The notes under the pieces were generated by a model. It saw nothing but the letters and a program-made list of their open reading frames with translations. It did no database searches and was not told the DNA's origin. A stretch of DNA of 64,000 nt from Vitrella brassicaformis (taxonomy: Eukaryota; Sar; Vitrellaceae): NCBI GenBank assembly GCA_001179505.1, contig CDMY01000282.1, positions 65,144-129,143 of the forward strand. The letters run 5' to 3'. A program made the translations under genes and the position numbers. Shown here piece after piece: positions 23,501 through 35,138 of this stretch. Positions within the stretch are counted from its first letter, which is position 1. Each line of letters begins with the position of its first letter.

Positions 23501-25831
23501 AAACCCCACCCTTCCCCACCTCATCTTGAGTGTGTGTTTGCACCACCACGTTGTCATGTCATGTGCAGAGTCTGGAGAGTGAGCACCGGGAGAACGGCGA
23601 CCTGCGCGCGCAGCTGGAGATGGTGCGGCAGCACTACGACGAGCTGCACGCCAAGGCGTCGCAGCTGGACGGCGTGGACGCGACGGTGCGGCAGCTGCGG
23701 GAGGAGCTGCACACCAAGGAGGGCGAGATAGAGATACTCAAGAATGTGGACGAGGACATGCGCCGGCAGATCGCTGACAACCTCTCGCGCGTTGTGGTAT
23801 GTATGCATGTGACGGACTGACTGACTGACAACCTCTCTCGGCGGTGGAGCGGTAGTGGATGAATGTATGTGTTTGTGGGTCTGTCTGCCTTTGTCATGTC
23901 AGGAGTTTGAGCGGCTCGAGGCAGAGAACCGGGCCCAGAAGGAGCGACTCGTACGCAACGACAGACAGATAGACAGACACCCAGGCAGACAGACAGACGG
24001 ACTCATCCATCCATCCATCCATGTGTGTGTGTGTGTGTGTGCGTTTGTCAGGACTACCTCGAGTCCCGAGCGTTTGACGAGGGCCGTTTCAGCGACGACC
24101 TGCAGGCCAAGGACCAGCGCATCACGGCCCTCACCAACGAGCTGCAGAAACTGAGGGACGACGAGGCCATGCACAGAGAGGAGACGCAGGGGCGACTCAA
24201 CCAACTCCAGGTAGGTGTGTGGGGTGGGGGCTGATTGATGGAAGCTGGACACAGGAATGAATGGCTCCAGCTTAACGATTTCTCTCTCTCTGTTGTCTTT
24301 GTCTGTGTCTGTGTGCAGAAAGAGTTGTCCGAGTCCATCACCAACTGCACTCGGCTGCAGGAGGAGAACAACCGCATCCGGCTGGACCTAGAGAGGACGC
24401 AACACGACCTCGCCACCAGCCACGAGAACATGGCCACGGGAGTCGAAGACGTTGACAAAATGCACGCAGCCCTCGTGGTCAGAGAGTGACGGAGGGAGGG
24501 AGAGAGGACCACAGATGCTTGGGTGGATCGCCATGTCATGTTCTGCCTGCGTGTGCAGGAGGAGAACGGTCGGCTGCTGCGTGAGGTGGACATTCACAAG
24601 GAGGCGGCGGACGAGGCCGCACAAAAAGTCGACGTCCTCCAAACCGAATGCGCCACCCTCAAGGAGGAGCTCGACAAGTGAGAGAAGCGCACACGCACAC
24701 ACACAGCACCTCTGATGTCCGTTGATCGACCGACCACAATTATCCGTGTGTGTGCATGCCTGCCTGCAGGTCTCGAGAGCGCGAAGCGGCCATCGTTGAG
24801 CTGCAGGCGGCTGTGTCGGAGAAGGACACGCAGATGGTAGAGATGAAGAAGGAGCTGGCGTACTTCCAGAAGCAGCTGCAAGACGCAGCCTTCCACCCGC
24901 CCCTCCCGCCACCTCCCCAGTCCGGCACGCGACACCCTTCCCTCCCGCCCGTCACAGAGCTGCCCCACTATGGGCCGCCGCAGGAGCTCATGACCGACGG
25001 AAGCCCACGAGCGGCACCCATTTCTCGTAAGGAAACAACTACCACTGGCGGGAATCGTCGTGTCACTTTTGTGTGTGTGTGCGTGTGTGTGCGTGTGCAG
25101 ATGACGTCCGTGTGTTGCAAGAACGGCTCAAATACGCTAACGAAGAAAAAGCACAGGTCAGTATCAGATGCAGCAAAGAAACGAGTGTCCCTCCCTCCCT
25201 CTCGCTGCCGGCAGCCGGCAGTTTTTATTTCGCATGCATCTCTCTGTATGTTGCCTGCCTGTGATCTGTCTGCAGATAGCCAAGGCCCTCCAGGAGGCGC
25301 TGGACAGCGTTTCGGCCGAGAACCAAGGACTGCGGCAGGAGAACAACACTTTGAAACAAATGGTACGTACGGATGCAGCCAGCCACACACGGACGGGTAC
25401 ACGACACCCCACCCCCATGGAACCCCCGCGCAACAAATCCTGCGTCTCCTTCCTTGGTTGGTTGGTTCATTCAGTTGGGTGCTGCCCCTGGTGCTACCAG
25501 CGCCAGCTCATCTCAGCCGCTGCCCGAGCGGTACCCTGTCATCAGCACCGACGCCCTCCCCACCCACCTCGCCACGCCCCCAAGGCACATGCCATACACA
25601 GCGCAGTCGTCATCCAGCGATCCAGGAGCCAGGGGCGTGCCGTCGCCACCCCCATCAGAGGGGGACGATACTGTCGAGACGGTCCCGTTGACGCCACTGG
25701 GTGGATCACCGAGGGCGGGTGCGGGTGCGGCGCCTCCAAAGAGCAGTGGGTGGTCGTTCTTCAGCCTCTTCCTGACGGAGAGCGACGAGCGGGCCATTGA
25801 GAGGGAGAGGGCACGCAACCTAGAACTCTAG
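15956..25831 (+). CDS. Giant coiled-coil protein with a Sec16-type conserved motif
   Basis: Exons: 15956-16424, 16541-16667, 16752-16851, 16956-18905, 19007-19175, 19279-19328, 19416-19910, 20000-20211, 20320-20374, 20438-20527, 20634-20813, 20907-21041, 21151-21726, 22134-22353, 22463-22833, 22925-22963, 23211-23264, 23357-23485, 23569-23796, 23903-23950, 24052-24210, 24319-24477, 24559-24677, 24770-25026, 25101-25156, 25276-25362, 25475-25831 (2,296 aa, frame closed). Residues about 95-155 (VFQWMRQL, AVVNLGAHDGEGFYYCKEHK, MWMERGKEEE, APPPKAKKK) match the order of the Sec16 C-terminal conserved region: aromatic patch, LG, FYYD-like, W, acidic, PPP. Sec16 organises ER exit sites. A Pro/Ser/acidic disordered region of about 700 aa follows, then some 1,000 residues of heptad coiled coil broken by a second disordered stretch. 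Tryptophan-acidic motifs GWDIDLDLGSPE and GWDIGFDPTPSP occur once in each disordered part. The tail ends GWSFFSLFLTESDERAIERE. A golgin or ER-exit-site scaffold is inferred. Splitting into two genes is possible but no internal promoter is seen. Confidence 0.7.
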
Positions 25832-26241
25832 CCGAGCCATGCATCTCATCGACAGGGGCGGGAGGGTGACCTGTGGTGGGGCGGGGTGTGGTGTGCTTTG
25901 TCTCTCTCGCCTTTCCTACGTACGTATTGCCTGCGTCTAGCTAGTACTAGCTAGTGTGGAGGAATTCAATGTGTGCATTCAAAAATGTATCAGATTGTGT
26001 GTGGGTGTCGTTGGCTATGCCCGGCCTGCATCGCATCCATCGCACATATCGTGTGGGAACTGACTGACTCGTCATGTCATGGTCGGTCGCTGTGACGTTC
26101 GGTGTTGGTCCTTCAATCGACAACCAACTGAGTGAGTCTCTGCGAGTGTTTGCCATTCATCCATCCATTCATCATTCCATCCATTCATCCATTCGTCCAT
26201 CAAACTTGCTCTCTCTGTTTTGTTTGCTCTCTGTGTGCTCT
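25832..26241. other. Intergenic between convergent genes
   Basis: It holds two 3' flanks, for the coiled-coil gene (plus) and the small secreted gene (minus). CTAGCTAGTACTAGCTAG at about 25937-25954 is an almost perfect inverted repeat and could help termination. (CCAT)n occurs at 26155-26200. No exon was recognised. Confidence 0.45.
25937..25954. repeat. CTAGCTAG inverted repeat
   Basis: CTAGCTAGTACTAGCTAG reads nearly the same on both strands. It lies about 105 nt after the stop codon of the coiled-coil gene. Similar CTAG-rich palindromic stretches occur after the oocyst-wall-like stop (5142-5160), so they may mark 3' ends; this is inference. Confidence 0.5.
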
Positions 26242-26972
26242 TCACGCGTTCTTGAAGTACTTGTTGGGCCAGCAGCCGGGATTGCCATTGACGAAGCCAC
26301 AGGAGCACCCCTCCATGCAAGTGGCGCCGGGAGAGAACTCCTTGTTCTTTTTTGATGGAGGGATAGAGAAAGAAAGTCTTACAAGATTCTGAGATGCATG
26401 CGTGTGTCCGCGTTGTACCTACCGGCCCAACCACTTCGGAAGCAGCTGCTGACGAATGCGGGTGGGTCTAGCGTACGGCCGCACTCGGTGCCCGGCAGGC
26501 TCTCGTAGTCGATGGGCACCTTGACGTCGTACCCTGTGTAGTCAATCGTGTCCACCCCTGGTTTGAAATGTCAACCAATCACAGCATGCACACACGGTGT
26601 CTCCCTCCCTCCCTCCGTGTGCAGGCGGATCATTCATACGTATACCGGGCATGGTCTTGCGAGCGGACTGCGGCAGCGCTGATGCAGCCTCGGGAACGAC
26701 GGGCAGCTGCTGCGGCGCCTGCCTGGCCACCGGTGGGGGAGGTGCCTTCCTCTTGCTTGATCGCCCCACGCCGCCTCTTGTGAAGGTCACGCTAGGCAAC
26801 GGTCCCTCAGTGGGTGCCGGCTGGCACAGCACCTGTGGCAATGGAAGCACCTCGGATGGCAGGCACAACCTGAGACGCCTGACTGACTTCCTATTGAGTC
26901 TTGTACCTCTATGGTGCCGCACGAGAGAAGGCAGGCCGCAAAGAGAACCAAGGCGGCAACAGAGGGGGCCAT
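26242..26972 (-). CDS. Small secreted Cys-containing protein
   Basis: Exon 1 is 26972-26907 and starts with a clear signal peptide (MAPSVAALVLFAACLLSCG); its donor GTACAA follows a phase-0 codon. Exon 2 begins at 26834 with VLCQPAPTEGPLPSV, then a basic-proline stretch and TMPG. Exon 3 encodes DTIDYTGYDVKVPIDYES then LPGTECGRTLDPPAFVSSCF. The last exon encodes KEFSPGATCMEGCSCGF then NGNPGCWPN and stops at 26242-26244. The splice joining exon 3 to the last exon is uncertain: the natural GTAGGT donor leaves a frame mismatch, whereas a GTCAGC donor after PPAF gives a closed frame. The Cys/Gly pattern of the tail looks like a small disulfide module, but no family was recognised. The start is divergent from the gene at 27088. 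Confidence 0.5.
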
Positions 26973-27044
26973 CTTCCCTCGGAGTTTCTCAGACCTATGG
27001 TACTACACAGTTCTCAAACTGCACTGGGGCTCTGTGATCTAAGT

Positions 27045-27055
27045 AGCTCGCAAAA
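27045..27055. promoter_or_regulatory. AGCTCGCAAAA motif in a divergent promoter
   Basis: It lies 73 nt 5' of ATG 26972 (minus) and 33 nt 5' of ATG 27088 (plus), the entire spacer being 115 nt. It is the complement of the GCGAGCT core seen at other gene starts. Confidence 0.4.
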
Positions 27056-27087
27056 CTTTTTTCTCGCCGACCGATGCAATAGGACCG

Positions 27088-30000
27088 ATGGATGAGCCTC
27101 AAGGCGACACGGCATCGAAATGCCTCGCAAATCGCGTGCTCTGTCTCGAGCAGATGCGGCAGGGAGTCAGGAAGGCGACGCAAGCCACCGAGGGAGCGGC
27201 GCCGGCGCAGCAGAGGGAGTTCCTGGTGGATTTGGAGGTCGGCAAGGACAATGCCGTGGAGGTATGTACGTCAGATACATGACGCCAGATCCATCGCTGA
27301 CAGACAGATGTTGTTGTGACTTGTGTTGTTTGTGCATTCTCCTTTTCCCTCGTCTGCTTGCAGAGCTTCCCCATGGGTGAGGAGGACTTTCTGTTGCTTA
27401 TCGGTCTGCTCAACTCCTCCGCCATCGCTCAAGCCAACCGGTCCTTCGGCAAGCTGGCGGCAAGGCTCGAGAGAGCCACGCTCGAAGGTGGGCCACGGCT
27501 GATACGGACAGCGTATACACGAGCCCTCCCTTCGCGCGTGTGTGTGTGTGTGTGTGTGGACTGGATTGTTTGTCCAGCCCTGGCCACACGCTTCTTGGCG
27601 GTGATGAAGCAGCAGGACATGCAGCTGTTCAGGGCCGTCCAACAAATGCATGACCAAGCCCAACAGCTCCAGCTTCTGCGGGACATCTCCAGCTGCCCAT
27701 TCGCGCCCGCTCCGGACGGCTCTGGTGTGCCTCCACCAGAAGCCATTCATGCGGATGCCCCCAGATCATCTCGACGTGTTCCTGTCAGCCCGCGAGCATC
27801 CCCTGCTCAGCAGCATAATGCTGGAGTGCAGCCGGCGCCGGTGCACCAGCCGGCTCCTGTGCGACAGCCATCGCCACACGCGGCCACCAGAGTCCATGAC
27901 ACACCGGCTCGCGCAGCACCACCTGCTACTGCTACTGCTACTGTTCCTGCGGAGGAGTTTGCTGATGAGACGGTGGAGCGCATGGTGGAGCCACTCCATC
28001 CGCGTGGCCTTCCCCCGGATGTGACTGACGACGCCATACACAAAGTGGGGCTGGGCCGACAGCTGACGCCGCCAACGAGGTTCCCACCCAGGCCGCCAAC
28101 CAGGGACGCGCAGACGATGCCGACGATGGCACAGACGGCGCCCGAAGAGCTGCCGCGGTCTGGCAGAGGGGAGGGGAGGGGACGAGGAGTGACGTCCGGG
28201 ACCATTGGTGGTGGTGCTGATGGGCGGGGCAGAAGACGGGGGCATGCGGACCCATCGCAGGGCACGCTGCAGGGTCAGAAGATCAAAAGAGCGGATCCAT
28301 GGCGTGTTGGTTGATGCGCAAGTCCGTTCCCCTCTCTCTCATTCGATCCGCAGGTGAGGATTTGACTCCCGCCGAGTTGTTGACGCAGGTGCTCCAGCAG
28401 AAGCGGCCCACCCAGGAGCCACCACACCCACCTGCGAAGGTGGCACCCTCAGCCCGTGAGCTCGGCGCGGAGCTGCTGCGGGATGCATTCAGCTACCTCG
28501 ACAGCAAGACCTCCGCCACCCCTCCCTCTGGATCCCGCCCACCCAAACGCAGACCCTCCCCCAAGCCAAAGCCGCCCGCCTCCCCGCCCGTCTACCCAGT
28601 CATCCCAAGGGAGCCGGGCGATCCCCCATCGCCAAACTATCTCGACCTCTCTCATTTCCCACCCAAAGGACCGTCGGCAGGCTTCGGCAGCCGACCCCAT
28701 GGGGGGATGCACCCCAAGCCCTTCGACGCCAGCTGTCCGCCGATGACTTATTTCTCGGTGCCGGTGCCGGCGGCGAAGGACGGCGGGGGTGTCGGGGAGA
28801 GGGCGGGTAGGGGTGGTGTGACAAGGAGCAAGGAGGAGGTGGATGGGGCGTTTGAGCGGCTAGCGAGGGAAGCAAAGGAGTACACAAAGAGAAGGAAGGT
28901 GGGTTTTTAGGGTTTAGGGGCTTTAGGGTTTAGGGTTTAGGGGCACACAGACAGATGGACAGCATGGGGGGCGCTTCTCCCTGTGTGGATGTGTGTAGGT
29001 GTATGACGAGCTCGGGCTCATGCTCCAAGACGCCTACATTCAGCAGGTCAGCCAGCCACCAGGATGCAATGCGCATATGCATATCGATGTGTGATGCTTT
29101 CTTGCGTCTATATATGCATGGCCGCGGTGGGCAGACGTGTCCATTCCGGCCTCAGCTCGTGACCGCGCCAGAGAGCCGGAGCGTGTCGTTCAGAAGCGGT
29201 AGGTAGGAGCAACCAACCCCTCCCTCCCCCCTTCCCTCCACGCAGACAGACAGACAGACAGACGTATGATTGACCTGATGTCGCTCCTGTGTTGTGTTGT
29301 GTGTGATCCATGCCCTGCAGGTCCTGTCCTGTCCGGTGCGCCTGCCAGTGATCGGCTGTACGGTTCACGTCTGCTTAGGCAGGAGAGAAGCAGGGTACGC
29401 TATGCACACACACCCTGAAATGGAATGGAACGGAGTGTGTCATTCATGCCGGTCGGTCGATCAGATGCTGGCAGCCCAGGAGTCGCAGAAGCACCCCTTC
29501 CACCCCGTCACACACTCGGCAAGGAGACCCCAGGTAACTAAGACGATGGATGATCGATATGCCGGCCGCATCACCGGCATTTGCTATCTGTGGCTGGATT
29601 GATGGACGCAGGGCGACTCTGGGTCGACATTCGAGCGGCTTTACCGGGATCATCGGGAGCGGCGCGTCAGGAAACAGAGGAGGTGTCGGCAGCTCTTCAC
29701 CGTGTACGAGCCAGAGTGCACCTTTCAACCCGACACTTCAAAAAGCAAAAGGTGAGTGAGTGAGTGGGTAAGGAAGTGACAATGCGACAACAAGACAACA
29801 CAACCACCCTATCTCTATCTGACTCTGATTAACACATATTCCCCCCCTCTGCTGCTTGACCTTTGACCTGTCAGCTCCGTGCGCATGTCCCTGTCGGCCG
29901 ACCGCTCCCCCCACCCCGGCAGCAGCAGCGGCACCGGCAGCGGCATCTACGTCCATGATCTTGACCTCCTCACCTCCAGCCACCCCCTGTATGCGGCCCC

Positions 30001-31280
30001 CTGCTTCACGGGCCATGACGGCACCCTCTACGCGGCCTACACAACCACACCCACACCGCCGCCAGTCGGCATGACCGCTGCTGATGAGGCCGAGAAGTTG
30101 CCTCCCGCACCCCGTTCCCCTGCCCGTGTCCCAGCTGCTGGGCACACCGACGCACACACACACGCACACGGACATGCACACCCATCTGAGACCGACAAAA
30201 GGCCACCAGCAACAGGGAGGGAGGAGAGGATGAAAACCGCATCTGCTTCGGCCGGTCGGCCGGCGCGTAAGCGTGGTGACGGCGAGAGGGGTGGCGGCGG
30301 TGGCGGTGTGGACGAGGACAGCCGGGCGGCTGGTGGTGCCAGCAGGGGGTATCTGGACGACCACCTGACCTTCTCCGTGGAGGAGAAGGCGCATGCACAG
30401 CGGGCAGAGAGGGGAGAAAGGGCTGGGGCCTGCTTCTCGTGGTCTCCTCCGTCTCCCCCGCACACAAGGTATGAAATATATTCCCGTGAGAGGCTCACTC
30501 AATAGCTCATGCATGCACACGTGCATCTATCTGGCCGGTTGGTTGGTTGCAGCACATCCCCGTCGTGTGGGCTCGGTGGCAGTGTGTGTGGAAAGCCCCG
30601 GCCAAGAGGCGCTGGCACAGTCGACCCCGCACCGTCGCCACCAGCATCGAGTAGCCCAGAAAAGGTAAGGAAGCAACAGCGGCAGCAAGCAATGTCTGTC
30701 CATGTGCACGGCTTCCTTTCTTCATGCCTGTCTGTCTGTCTGTCTGTCTGTTGTGTGCATCAGGGGCCATCCGCCTTCTCCTCCCCCATCCTCTCCATGT
30801 CAACCACCCGCACACCGTTGCCATACGGCGTGTCGCCCTCCCACCGTCAGCATCACCAACAGCAGCAGCAGCAGCAGCAGCCGGCAATGGTTGCCTCGTC
30901 TGCTCATCGTGGCACGTGGGGCGGGACGGTAATGCGTGAGGGTGCGAGGATAGAGCAGCGTGCTGACACGTCGGATATGAGTGAAGAGGCAGCGCCGGCA
31001 TGCAGGTGGGGGGAAGGACGGAGAGAGAGGAGAGTGTGTCATCTTCGCGGGCGTGTGTGTGTGTGTGTGTTCAGGAGCGCTTGTGGGCTGCCCATGGATT
31101 TGGTGGATATCGTCCGCACGCTCACTTGCCGGGTGAGAGAGAGAGTAGGCTCGTCAGTCGGAGCGCTCATTTTATCCGCGCCCGTGCTGATGGCTGGATG
31201 GATGTGTGGGTGCCGTGCAGACGTCCCCATCGCAAAGCGCCTCTTCCCTGACACATCTGCACAAGCCCGGCCGCAATTAG
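27088..31280 (+). CDS. Large, mostly disordered protein with CTFQP/FERLYRD-type motifs
   Basis: Exons: 27088-27261, 27364-27487, 27578-28303, 28354-28898, 28999-29046, 29135-29198, 29321-29394, 29465-29533, 29612-29751, 29875-30468, 30553-30664, 30764-31005, 31075-31132, 31221-31280 (1,009 aa, frame closed). The N-terminal 115 aa are helical (SFPMGEEDFLLLIGLLNSSA, ALATRFLAVMKQQDMQLFRA), then Pro/Ala/Arg-rich. The middle contains FSYLDSK, YDELGLMLQDAYIQQ, TCPFRPQL, DRLYGSRLLRQERSR, HPFHPVT, FERLYRDHRERRVRKQRRC and ECTFQPDT. Alternating F-x-R-L-Y plus basic helix and C-T-F-x-P motifs are seen in repeat proteins of the cytoskeleton, flagella and basal bodies in many protists; the link is inference. 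The C-terminus has poly-Gln, poly-Gly and poly-His/Ala/Thr stretches. The function is unknown. Confidence 0.6.
28904..28943 (+). repeat. Interstitial TTTAGGG telomere-type repeat in an intron
   Basis: The intron after exon 4 of the preceding gene starts GTGGGTTTTTAGGG and carries about five TTTAGGG or near-TTTAGGG units (one TTTAGGGG followed by a C). TTTAGGG is the Arabidopsis-type telomere unit, also reported for several algae. It begins five bases after the splice donor. Confidence 0.85.
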
Positions 31281-31581
31281 CTAGTCATGTATGAGATGAG
31301 ATGAGATGTGCTGTGTGTGTGTGTGGGTGGGGGTGGGGGGAGGGGAAGGGGACAGCGACCTATCGACATTGCTGTGTGTGTGTTGTCCATCCCCGGCCGG
31401 CTCTTCATTTGTTGAGTGACTCATGTGATGATGCACATACCTACCATACGTGTCTGTCTGTCGACGTGTGTGTAACATGATTACCGACAGATAAACAAAC
31501 GGGATTGTCCCACACACAGAAAAAGACGCGCCGTCATGAACTGCCACGTCTCCCTCCCTCCCTTGCTAACACTCTCTCCAT
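31281..31581. other. Short spacer between convergent genes
   Basis: 301 nt between the stop at 31280 (plus) and the ABC transporter stop at 31582 (minus). It contains GATGA repeats near 31288-31308 and a G-rich run (GGGTGGGGGTGGGGGGAGGGG) at 31324-31350 that could form a quadruplex. No exon. Confidence 0.5.
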
Positions 31582-34500
31582 TCATTCGTCCGGCAGCTGA
31601 GTGTGCCATTCACTGGACACGAACCGCCTGTATCTAGGCTTGTCTCGCATCAAGTCTTCATGCCTCCCAGCCGTCATCTCGCCGTTCCTGTCGAAGAACA
31701 ACACATTGTCCGCCTTCTTGACCGTCTGACCACAGCACCCACACACAGACATAACAGACATAAACGAACGACACACACAATCGTCCAGACCACCCACATG
31801 CTCACCTCCAGCCGATGTGTGATCATCAGCACTGTTGTGCTGTTCCGCCGCCTCAGCTCCTCAAGCGCGTCAGCCACCGCCCGCTCGCTCTCCGTGTCAA
31901 GAGAGGCCGTCGGCTCGTCCAGCACCAGCAGACAGGGGTCCCTCGACAGGGCCCTTGCAAGGGCCAGCCGCTGCTTCTGCCCCCCACTCAGGCGGCCGCC
32001 TCGCTCGCCGCACACGGTGGCGTATTGGTAGGGGAGTCTCTGGATGAACTCGTGTGCGTGGGCTGCCTTGGCGGCGCGGCGGACGTTGGCACTCGAGTCG
32101 GATGTCGATGCCGATGAGAGGCCGTAGCAGATGTTCTCGTGCACAGTGCTGCAGTGCAGTGCAGTGCATGGTGGCCATGCCATGACATGCATCATTGCAG
32201 ACATTCGCAGACAGACAGACAGATCAATGGGATGGGCGGTTGTCTGTCTGTCTGTCTCTCTGTCTGGGTGGTGGTCTCACTCACCGATTGAAGACGGCGG
32301 CCTCCTGCTCGACATAGCCCACCTGCTGCCGCCACCAATGGACGTCCAGGTCCCCCAGCTCCTCACCGTCCACCATGATCGAGCCATTCTGCGGCTCGTA
32401 GAACCGCAGCAGGAAGGAGGCCAGTGTGCTCTTGCCCACGCCAGAGGGGCCAACAAGTGCCGTGAAGGACCCAGGAGGCAGCTCGAACGACACCCTGTCG
32501 ATCGGCCCTGTGGCGGTGTCCTTGGCTGCGCCATTCACCTCGTTTGTCCTTCTGCCGGCGTTGGCAAGTGTGGCCGATTCCGCTGGGTATGCGAATGACA
32601 CGTTGCAGTACTCGATGAGGGGCGGCTGTGTGAGGTGGGGGCGGAAGTTGTCGGCCATTGCAACCGCGTCAGAAACACTGTCCTGGGCATCGCCGATGTT
32701 TGGTTTTCTGTCGACGAGCTCGAAGTACCTCTGGGAGGCCCGGCGAGAGGTGGCGATCGATTGGTACATGTCGGCCAGCTTCTCGATGCCTGGTCAAATC
32801 GGCAGGCAATGAATCAATCGCACACGAATTGTGTGAGCCTGCTCTGTGGTTAGTGACTTACCTTCAGAGAATCTGGCGCAGTAGCCGCGGAAAGCCACGT
32901 ACCTGAACATAGATAGAAACAGCCAGCCAATATCGATTGCACTGCACAGGTCAGTCAGGCGCATCCATCGCATGCGCTTACCTCCCAATAGTGAGCTGGC
33001 CATGCACCGTCAGCCACATACCTGCAGCCCAGCCACAGACAGGTAGACAGACACATGAGACGACCGACACGCATGGACCGGATGTTGGCTCGCCGTCTGC
33101 CTGCGGGTTTCATCGATCGCATCGATGGCTGGCTGACCCAAGATGAAGATGGAGTAGTCTGTGATGTGGTAGAGCAGCCTCCTGCCGTAGCGCAGGAAGG
33201 TCTCCCAGTAGAGGGTCTTGTAGATGACACGCAGGAAACCGTCGATGGCACGACCAAACAACTGCACGGCACGCAACCGCAGAGACTCACGTGTACGTCT
33301 ATATCTGTGTGTGGTGTGGTATCTGCCGGCTTGCGCCCGTGTGGCTGGCTGGCTTCCTGACCTTCTTCTCGGTGGCTTCGCCGCCATTGGCCTGCACCGT
33401 GGGAATGGTCGAGAGCGCCTCATTGGCGACGGCCGAGCAGTGGGCCATGGCATCGTTCTGCTGCAGGCCATACTGGCCAACCTGCCTCGACGCGCGCCGC
33501 ACCAGCACTACCAGCCTGACACACACGCAGACAGACACAGACCACAACGCCTTAATTGTCCGGTCCGTCGTGCCATCCATGTTGGCTGTCGGTCTTACTT
33601 ACAGGGGCATTTCCAGCAAGGCAACACACGCCATCCGCCAGTCTGTTCTGAAGGTGAAGTACAGGCCGAGGATCGTGTTGAGAAAACCAGCAAGGACCTG
33701 CATGGGATGGAGGCAATCCACACACACAGGCGATGCGATGGAGAGAGGGAGGGCACCCGCCGATGGCTGCCATCGGCTGTGTCGGTCTCGTACATTCTCA
33801 GGCCCTTCGCTGAAGATCTTTTGCATTTCATCGGGATCCTGAGAGAGAGGCGCCAAGAAGGAAATCGATCACAAGCCCATTTACGAGCGACGCCCCCTCT
33901 CGCTCTTCTCGTTTGCTTACGTACCTTCACAAGCCGCGAATTAAGCGTCCCGACAGAGTGCGTCTTGAAGAAACTGACAAGACATCAGATCGATAAGATA
34001 ACCCACGCGCAACCGCAACAGTCAGTCGATCGGTATTGTCTCTCCAGGGACGTCTGTCTGTGGGCTAGGCTACTCACGTACCCCTGTTCCTGCCTAATTA
34101 AATTCCCAAACAGCTCCAGCCTCAGCCGTGCGCTCATGCGCCACTTGGCTAAGGCAAACAGAACACCCACAGCCACGTTCGAGCTGTACTCAAACAGACG
34201 CAGCCCAGCCAGCTTCAGAAACAAGGTCCGCAGGGGGGCAAAGGGGCCGAGGGCGAGGCTCATTTGGCCCGATGACGTTGTGATTGCTGCGGCGGCCACG
34301 TCCATGATTCGGCCGTAGACGTGTGCGCGGGCGAATGCGGAGAGGCTGACGCAGAGTGAGAGGACGAGGGCCGCTATCACCAGGCCCGGCTCTGCCTTAT
34401 CCCACAGTTCACTCATCAACCTGAGACACACATACACACAGACAGGCAGATTGACGGCGCACAACCACACATGAGTGCTTTGCGCACCTCTTGACCGTGA

Positions 34501-34942
34501 CGGTCGCATCGGCCGGCTTCTCTTTGACCCCTGTCGCCGACTGCAACATCTGATCCTCAGCAGGACCAGCTGACCAATCAGCTGTTACCGCAACAGCAGC
34601 ATCGTCGTCGGCATCGCCAGTCCCTCCCGTTTCCTCCGCTTGGTGCGCGGTGCCGCTTGCATCGGCCTCCCGCTGCTGCCGGCTCTCACCCTCCTCGTCA
34701 CTCTCTCTGTCCTCACTGGGCTGCCTCGCTCCGCTGCTGTCTGGTGGCAAGATGATCGGTCTTTCAGGTAGCCGCACGGCAGACAGGACCAGGCGCCTCC
34801 TCATCCCGCTGCTGAGTTCCCTCGGCTTTGCCGCATGACGGTAATGAGAGAACGACGGACTCGCTGACAGAGTCGAGTGATAAAGCAAGGGCGGCTGCTG
34901 AAAACTGCACCACGGGAGAGCCGACGTGCACAGCGTCGCCAT
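31582..34942 (-). CDS. ABC half-transporter (ABCB/TAP-like), possibly organellar
   Basis: Exons from 5': 34942-34488, 34420-34082, 33973-33925, 33838-33794, 33697-33603, 33515-33362, 33261-33138, 33021-32982, 32902-32862, 32789-32285, 32148-31806, 31725-31582 (777 aa, frame closed). This is an ATP-driven exporter with one transmembrane domain and one nucleotide-binding domain; it must dimerise. The membrane domain includes WDKAEPGLVIAALVLSLCVS, the coupling region RQEQGFFKTHSVGTLNSRL, and later TM-like VLAGFLNTILGLYF and GRAIDGFLRVIYK. The NBD shows Walker A LVGPSGVGKST, Q-loop GYVEQEAAVF, signature RLSGGQKQRLALARAL, Walker B LLVLDEPTASLD and H-loop MITHRLE; all catalytic residues are intact. 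About 60 basic/Ser-rich residues at the N-terminus (MATLCTSALPWCS, HYRHAAKPR) followed by an acidic stretch could be an organelle transit peptide; this is inference. Confidence 0.88.
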
Positions 34943-35138
34943 ATCTCCGCCGACAATGTGCAGCTCAGGCCTCAGATGTGCGGTGCGCTCTCTGATGATC
35001 TCGAAGGTGCATCAAAAGATGCAAAGATGGTAAGATCTCTCTTTTCTCCACTTTCTGTCCCTCCACGCTTCCCACCAGCGTGCATTCGGCCGCTGTTTTT
35101 CCAGTCCTGCAGTTCAGCTTTGCGAGCTTGGATTACCA
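34943..35138. promoter_or_regulatory. Promoter side of the ABC gene, with GCGAGCTT
   Basis: Upstream of ABC ATG 34942. GCGAGCTT is at 35122-35129. The stretch joins directly to repeat copy 1 (35139 onward). A short open frame crosses it on the plus strand, but it has no exon features. Confidence 0.4.
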
